Shown here piece by piece: positions 6,851 through 9,348 of a stretch of DNA of 9,348 nt (position 1 is the first letter of the stretch; each line of letters begins with the position of its first letter). Where the stretch lies: NCBI GenBank assembly GCA_002409215.1, contig DHUO01000025.1:1-9348 (forward strand). The letters are read 5' to 3'. The translations under genes and the position numbers were made by a program. Origin of the DNA: Candidatus Dojkabacteria bacterium UBA5232. Its GTDB lineage: Bacteria > Patescibacteriota > Dojkabacteria > SC72. Below the pieces are notes generated by a model. That model was not told the DNA's origin. It saw only the letters and a program-made list of their open reading frames with translations, and did not search any database.

Positions 6851-7867
6851 ATGAAAAAATCAGTAATATATTTTATCCTAATTCTCGTCTTAATTGGTGG
6901 TATAGCAGGATATATCATTACGAGGAATAAGGGGGAGGAAGATGGTAAAACTCCTGATGCAACTCAGACACAGGAGGAGAAGAAACCAACAGGAAAGAAG
7001 GAAGATAAGAAGCCATCAAAAGATGTTGGGAAAAAACCTGAGAGTGGTGATTTTACAGGATTCTCTTCAAAAACTCAGGAGGTTGGGACTCTTGTTGAAG
7101 ATGAGAAGTTTACACTTGAGAGCATTGTTGATACGGAGAGGACAGGGTATCACGAGTTTGCATTCAATTTAAGAGGTTCAAGTGAGCCAAGAGCTGTTGC
7201 TAGATATGATGCCTCTTCTAATGTAATTAAAATTGAGATAAGTAATGTAGAGAAAGATAATAGTGGTATCCCATATCAAGGAGAGAGGAGTGTTAAGAAA
7301 GAAGGAATCTCTAGATTATACCGCAATGTTTCTGGTGCTCAAGAGAAGAGCTTCTATGATATTGGTCTCTCTCAGAGTACAACATTTAAGCTAGATCTAA
7401 CCTCTAAAGATGGAGAAGATGGAGTGTGGGTTGTTTTGTTGTATGTAAAATATCCAGGAGAGAAAGAAGTTTCTGAGAATCTAGGAAGTAGTGAGTTTTC
7501 TAAAACTGACCAATCAATCTCTGGTGTTGGTGTTGATAAGGATGCTTCTGTAAACTCATATGCATATAGTGCATCTGGAGGTATTTTCAAGTTAGCATTT
7601 GATGTTTCTGCTACTGGAGATAATCCAATACCAATGGCAAGTGCTAAATATAATGAGAGTGGTGATTTGGTTTTAACATTTGAAAGTTTGAAAATTGACA
7701 GAGGAAATAAATCCTTAAATGGAGCATCTTTACCTCTAGGTATAACTCTTAGTACATCTAGGGATGGAGAGCAATCAGTATATACTTTTAGTAACTTAGG
7801 AAAGAAAGATGAGTTTAAGCTTAGTGCAAACCTAGGTCCTAATCAGGTCATTATTGAAATTAAATAA
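6851..7867 (+). CDS. Membrane-anchored extracytoplasmic protein with two homologous repeats
   Basis: I do not recognise a named family in this 338-aa protein. Residues 5-24 form one N-terminal hydrophobic helix after MKKS. There is no lipobox cysteine, so it is a membrane anchor and not a lipoprotein signal. Residues 26-66 are a Lys/Glu/Pro-rich low-complexity spacer. The rest is soluble and beta-rich, and seems to be a tandem duplication of about 100 residues (about 88-200 and 237-338). The units share hydrophobic-alternating strands and matching blocks: HEFAFNLRG / FKLAFDVSA, then RAVARYDASSNVIKIEI / MASAKYNESGDLVLTFE, then TTFKLDL / DEFKLSA and VWVVLLYV / NQVIIEIK. The stop TAA shares one base with the next ATG (TAATG), so the HAD gene is translationally coupled. 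A structural or ligand-binding envelope role is an inference from topology alone. Confidence 0.85.
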   Translation: MKKSVIYFILILVLIGGIAGYIITRNKGEEDGKTPDATQTQEEKKPTGKKEDKKPSKDVGKKPESGDFTGFSSKTQEVGTLVEDEKFTLESIVDTERTGYHEFAFNLRGSSEPRAVARYDASSNVIKIEISNVEKDNSGIPYQGERSVKKEGISRLYRNVSGAQEKSFYDIGLSQSTTFKLDLTSKDGEDGVWVVLLYVKYPGEKEVSENLGSSEFSKTDQSISGVGVDKDASVNSYAYSASGGIFKLAFDVSATGDNPIPMASAKYNESGDLVLTFESLKIDRGNKSLNGASLPLGITLSTSRDGEQSVYTFSNLGKKDEFKLSANLGPNQVIIEIK

Positions 7868-8262
7868 TGATCATATTGGTAGATTTCTCTAATGTCCTTT
7901 TGGATGTTGAGAAATGGGAATTAGATAAAGAAGTTGTTTCTCTTTTAATAAAGCTAGGTAGGAGAGGGTATCCTTTATATCTGTTTACCAATGTTCCAAG
8001 TGTAAAGCTTGAGGTGTATGAGAAAGAGTTTCGGTACATGCAGTATTTTGATGGGATAATTCATGATGATAGATATATTAAGCCTAACCCACAAGCTTAT
8101 GAAATGCTTGAGGAGCAGACAGGGTATAAGTATGAGGATATGATTTTCATAGATAACAGTAAGCAGAATATTAAAGTAGGGGAGAGTTTTGGTATTAAGG
8201 GAATCCTTTATATTGGAGTTGAAGATCTAAGAAAGGAACTAAACAAACTTAATCTTCTTTAG
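7867..8262 (+). CDS. Minimal HAD-superfamily hydrolase-like protein
   Basis: The 131-aa protein keeps the order of HAD motifs. Motif I is VDFSNVLLD with nucleophile Asp6, motif II YLFTN with Thr41, motif III the lysine in IKPNPQAYEML (Lys72), and motif IV MIFIDNSKQNIKVGESFG with Asp96. Two positions differ from the phosphatase consensus: the +2 acid of motif I is Ser8 (YihX-like members have Gly there), and the second acid of motif IV is Asn97. There is little room for a cap domain between motifs I and II, and the protein is far shorter than usual HAD phosphatases (about 200 aa or more). Substrate is unknown and activity uncertain. It begins inside the stop codon of the repeat-protein gene and overlaps the antitoxin gene by 14 bp, tail to tail. 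Confidence 0.88.
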   Translation: MIILVDFSNVLLDVEKWELDKEVVSLLIKLGRRGYPLYLFTNVPSVKLEVYEKEFRYMQYFDGIIHDDRYIKPNPQAYEMLEEQTGYKYEDMIFIDNSKQNIKVGESFGIKGILYIGVEDLRKELNKLNLL

Positions 8263-8554
8263 ACTTCTTATCAACGAAGGATATTTGTAAGTCTTTTCCT
8301 AAAGCATTAGCTATTTGTATGAGTTTGTATATGGATGTGTTTCTTTTGCCGTTCTCTATCTTACTAATTGTTGTTCTTGGAATTGAAGATTTGAGTGCTA
8401 ACTCCTCTTGTGTTATGCCAAGCTCTTCCCTTGTATCTCGCAAGCTTCTTAAAGCTAGCTTTTCTTCAACCTTTTTATTCATATACCTTATCTCCTTCTC
8501 GGTCATATATTTTTTTTGAACTTCTCTCCAAGGAATTAATTTATATTTTTTCAT
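8249..8554 (-). CDS. XRE-family antitoxin (HigA-like)
   Basis: The 101-aa protein has a helix-turn-helix of the XRE/Cro type at about residues 37-90. The turn region is LGITQEELALKSSIPRTTIS and the ending is KIENGKRNTSIYKLIQIANALG, a near-textbook HTH_3 pattern. In front of it is a charged N-terminal extension of about 36 residues (KYKLIPWREVQKKYMTEKEI), probably the part that wraps the toxin. It follows the toxin gene by 12 nt, the toxin-first order typical of HigBA loci. Such antitoxins neutralise the toxin and repress their own operon by binding palindromes; a 15-bp palindrome lies right at its start codon. The 3' end overlaps the HAD gene by 14 bp. Confidence 0.92.
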   Translation of the reverse strand: MKKYKLIPWREVQKKYMTEKEIRYMNKKVEEKLALRSLRDTREELGITQEELALKSSIPRTTISKIENGKRNTSIYKLIQIANALGKDLQISFVDKKSKED

Positions 8555-8567
8555 AGATAGTATCTAT
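8553..8567. repeat. 15-bp perfect palindrome between toxin and antitoxin genes
   Basis: ATAGATA-G-TATCTAT is a perfect inverted repeat with 7-bp arms and a single centre base. It fills the toxin-antitoxin gap and touches the antitoxin start codon and the last base of the toxin stop. A perfect minus-strand TATAAT (complement of 8566-8571) abuts it. This is the expected place and shape for an operator of the XRE antitoxin, possibly controlling an internal antitoxin promoter; as RNA it could form only a weak A/U hairpin. No -35 box was found for the TATAAT. Confidence 0.6.
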
Positions 8568-8887
8568 TATATATTATTTTTTCTTTTAATAGCTTTCTCA
8601 ATTTCTCTTACAGGTGTTTTCTGAGTCTTTTTCTTAAATGCGGATAGTATGATAATGTGCTCTTTATGATCGCAATATATAAATCTGTATATCCCATCAC
8701 CTAAAATTCTGATTTCAAAAAGATCATATCCCTGTAACTTTTTAGAGTCAGGGTACTCTAAATATCCTCTGGTCTCGAATTCTGTTATTAGTTTCCAATA
8801 TCTATCCCTTATATGTTTTGGGAAAGTATCTATTTCCTTTTCAGCTTGATTTAATATGAATATTTCTTTCTTCATATATTGTGCCAT
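8567..8887 (-). CDS. RelE/HigB-type toxin (Gp49-like family)
   Basis: The protein matches the HigB/Gp49-like branch of the RelE/ParE toxin superfamily. It has AEKEIDTFPKHIRDRYWKLI near the N-terminus, then LFEIRI, GIYRFIY and a C-terminal IILSAFKKKTQKTPVREIEKA, the 'aFxKKtqktPxxEI' signature. Members are ribosome-dependent mRNA endonucleases; the conserved basic residues of LFEIRI, YRFIY and the FKKK block are present. The start is uncertain: ATG 8885-8887 (MAQYMKKEIF, 106 aa, used here), ATG 8873-8875 (MKKEIF, 102 aa, closest to the family start), or a less likely TTG at 8896. None has a Shine-Dalgarno site. The antitoxin gene follows after 12 nt. The operon diverges from the tRNA-Pro gene. 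Confidence 0.92.
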   Translation of the reverse strand: MAQYMKKEIFILNQAEKEIDTFPKHIRDRYWKLITEFETRGYLEYPDSKKLQGYDLFEIRILGDGIYRFIYCDHKEHIIILSAFKKKTQKTPVREIEKAIKRKNNI

Positions 8888-8919
8888 ATATAACAACTTA
8901 GGTCAATATTATTTATATT
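8878..8919 (-). promoter_or_regulatory. Probable toxin-antitoxin promoter region
   Basis: Two minus-strand readings compete. TTGACC (complement of 8901-8906) lies 17 bp from CACAAT (complement of 8878-8883), with TGG before it; it would work only if the toxin begins at ATG 8875. Alternatively TATAAA (complement of 8912-8917) without a clear -35 box would give a leader of about 18 nt to ATG 8887. An A/T-only inverted repeat AATAT-n5-ATATT (8905-8919) covers this second box and could be an operator, but its low complexity weakens the case. Confidence 0.3.
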
Positions 8920-8944
8920 CTAATAAGCAAAGATTAATTTGATA

Positions 8945-8972
8945 TTAACTATTCTGAGAACTTTGATATAAT
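8945..8972 (+). promoter_or_regulatory. tRNA-Pro promoter
   Basis: A perfect -10 box TATAAT (8967-8972) is preceded by TGA, making an extended -10, and by TTAACT (8945-8950, 4/6 to the -35 consensus) at 16 bp. The predicted start is at 8978-8980, leaving only 1-3 nt before the mature tRNA 5' end. Confidence 0.65.
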
Positions 8973-8980
8973 GGAAGACA

Positions 8981-9054
8981 CGGGGTGTAGTTCAGATGGC
9001 TAGAACGCTTGTATGGGGTACAAGAGGTCGCTCGTTCAAGTCGAGTCACCCCGA
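8981..9054 (+). tRNA. tRNA-Pro, anticodon GGG
   Basis: A complete 74-nt cloverleaf can be folded by eye. The acceptor stem is CGGGGTG / CACCCCG (7 bp), the D stem GTTC / GAAC with GG in the loop, and the anticodon stem CTTGT / ACAAG around loop ATGGGGT (anticodon GGG at 9014-9016, G37). A 5-nt variable loop follows, then T stem GCTCG / CGAGT (one G-U) with loop TTCAAGT. C1-G72 and discriminator A73 are the bacterial ProRS identity elements and support proline. CCA is not encoded (CTTT follows), so a CCA-adding enzyme is needed. GGG reads CCC and CCU codons; other proline codons need another tRNA elsewhere. Confidence 0.96.
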
Positions 9055-9070
9055 CTTTTGAAAAAAATAT

Positions 9071-9098
9071 TTGACAACCGAGAAATTTAGTATACAAT
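9071..9098 (+). promoter_or_regulatory. Strong promoter upstream of a microprotein gene
   Basis: A perfect -35 box TTGACA (9071-9076) is followed after 16 bp by TACAAT (9093-9098, 5/6). Transcription should begin near 9105, about 29 nt before the ATG at 9134. It lies 16 nt after the tRNA, so the downstream gene has its own transcription start. Confidence 0.7.
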
Positions 9099-9133
9099 AT
9101 GTCCTTGTACCTAACACTATATATACTTAAATA

Positions 9134-9226
9134 ATGGAAGATACAAGAAAAAACAGTAAACAGTATGTAGTTTTCTACTCCCTTCTGTTTATACTCCCAA
9201 TAATAATTCTTCTAATTAAGGGATAA
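9134..9226 (+). CDS. 30-residue single-helix membrane microprotein
   Basis: ATG 9134 to TAA 9224 encodes 30 residues: a polar basic N-terminus MEDTRKNSKQYVV followed by a hydrophobic segment of about 17 residues (FYSLLFILPIIILLI) and a Lys-Gly end. This is the layout of a small membrane protein with its N-terminus inside or of a bare membrane anchor. I do not recognise a family. Support comes from a near-consensus promoter 29 nt upstream of the ATG and a T-rich weak-hairpin site after the stop. Against it are the lack of a Shine-Dalgarno site (several firm genes here lack one too) and the ease with which A/T-rich DNA encodes hydrophobic peptides. It could instead be part of a small non-coding RNA of about 150 nt. 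Confidence 0.5.
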   Translation: MEDTRKNSKQYVVFYSLLFILPIIILLIKG

Positions 9227-9232
9227 AAATTC

Positions 9233-9253
9233 CAAAACAGTTTGTCTTTTTTT
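9233..9253 (+). terminator. Possible weak terminator after the microprotein gene
   Basis: CAAA-ACAG-TTTG (9233-9244) can form a 4-bp stem, followed after TC by a run of seven T (9247-9253). The stem is short and A/T-rich, so efficiency is doubtful; position and T run are the main support. Confidence 0.35.
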
Positions 9254-9256
9254 GCA

Positions 9257-9278
9257 ATCCATGAGATATTGTATGGAT
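9257..9278. repeat. Short inverted repeat upstream of the last gene
   Basis: ATCCAT and ATGGAT (9257-9262 and 9273-9278) form a 6-bp inverted repeat with a 10-nt gap, about one helical turn and a half from centre to centre. It lies 22 bp before the start of the partial gene at 9300. It could be a regulator site, but a repeat this short can arise by chance. Confidence 0.25.
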
Positions 9279-9299
9279 ATTATTTGACTGTCCATATAT

Positions 9300-9348
9300 A
9301 TGAGAAGGATTTTAAAAGTCTTTTCTATTTTCTTTTTTCTTCTTCCTA
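9300..9348 (+). CDS. Possible secreted or membrane protein, first 16 codons only
   Basis: From ATG 9300 an open frame runs off the window edge and encodes MRRILKVFSIFFFLLP, a basic n-region followed by a hydrophobic core. This is the typical start of a Sec signal peptide or signal anchor. GAGAAGG occurs only inside the gene, so no Shine-Dalgarno site supports the start. An in-frame TGA lies 15 nt upstream. The frame is too short for any family assignment, and confidence that it is a gene is modest. Confidence 0.4.
   Translation, partial: MRRILKVFSIFFFLLP

Noticed and set aside
6840..6854. Mini-frame of four codons (MKNI) whose TGA overlaps the start of the repeat-protein gene as ATGA
   Set aside because: It looks like a coupling leader peptide, but A/T-rich sequence gives such frames by chance and no Shine-Dalgarno site precedes it.
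8261..8297. Inverted repeat AGACTT / AAGTCT followed by TTT, a possible terminator for the HAD gene
   Set aside because: The stem is 6 bp with a 22-nt loop and a poor T run, too weak to call. No better terminator was found between the convergent HAD and antitoxin genes.
9099..9134. Eleven-codon frame starting at ATG 9099
   Set aside because: The ATG lies before the predicted transcription start (about 9105) and the frame stops just before the 30-codon gene, so it is unlikely to be translated.
1..9348. Mobile elements, CRISPR arrays, prophage or attachment sites
   Set aside because: No transposase, integrase, regularly spaced repeats or long terminal repeats were seen. A tRNA gene is present, but no integrase or repeated tRNA end is in view. 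The toxin-antitoxin pair is the only element often linked with mobility.

Overview
The window looks like a compact, A+T-rich bacterial genome, most probably a member of the Candidate Phyla Radiation (Patescibacteria). This is inferred from the gene style and not proven. The signs are very dense packing with 1-36 nt overlaps, few Shine-Dalgarno sites, tRNA without an encoded CCA, and families often met in that group: a DUF3048/YerB membrane protein, a winged-helix plus nucleotidyltransferase-like regulator, and a reduced SecD-like protein. No ribosomal RNA or ribosomal protein gene is present to settle the lineage. All twelve complete genes end in TAA (9) or TAG (3), none in TGA.

Layout. 1-396 (minus) is the N-terminal part of a DHH-family phosphoesterase, cut by the window edge. 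It diverges from the plus-strand pair serS (seryl-tRNA synthetase) and thpR (2H-phosphoesterase / RNA 2',3'-cyclic phosphodiesterase) through a 65-bp region with a near-consensus promoter. That pair ends at a clear intrinsic terminator (2291-2315), which lies inside the 3' end of the convergent miaA gene. From 6756 down to 2261 five minus-strand genes form one tight operon: DUF3048 membrane protein, wHTH/nucleotidyltransferase-like protein, SecD-like membrane protein, five-helix membrane protein and miaA. A short divergent region at 6757-6850 then leads to a plus-strand pair. The first gene encodes a membrane-anchored extracytoplasmic protein with two homologous repeats; the second, overlapping it by 1 nt, encodes a minimal HAD-family protein. 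Convergent to these is a minus-strand HigBA/RelE-type toxin-antitoxin pair, toxin first. The right end carries tRNA-Pro(GGG) with its own extended -10 promoter, a second strong promoter driving a 30-residue single-helix microprotein, and the start of a possible secreted protein running off the edge.

How it fits together. SerRS, ThpR, MiaA and tRNA-Pro are translation and tRNA functions, and the DHH protein may be an RNA- or nucleotide-degrading enzyme. The central operon joins a cytoplasmic regulator-like protein and a tRNA-modification enzyme to three membrane or envelope proteins. The most interesting points are the divergent SecD-like protein with its unassigned five-helix neighbour, the duplicated extracytoplasmic domain, the palindrome and -10 box packed between toxin stop and antitoxin start, the terminator hidden in miaA codons, and the promoter-driven microprotein. 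No mobile element, CRISPR array or prophage was seen, and no stretch over 300 bases lacks a gene.
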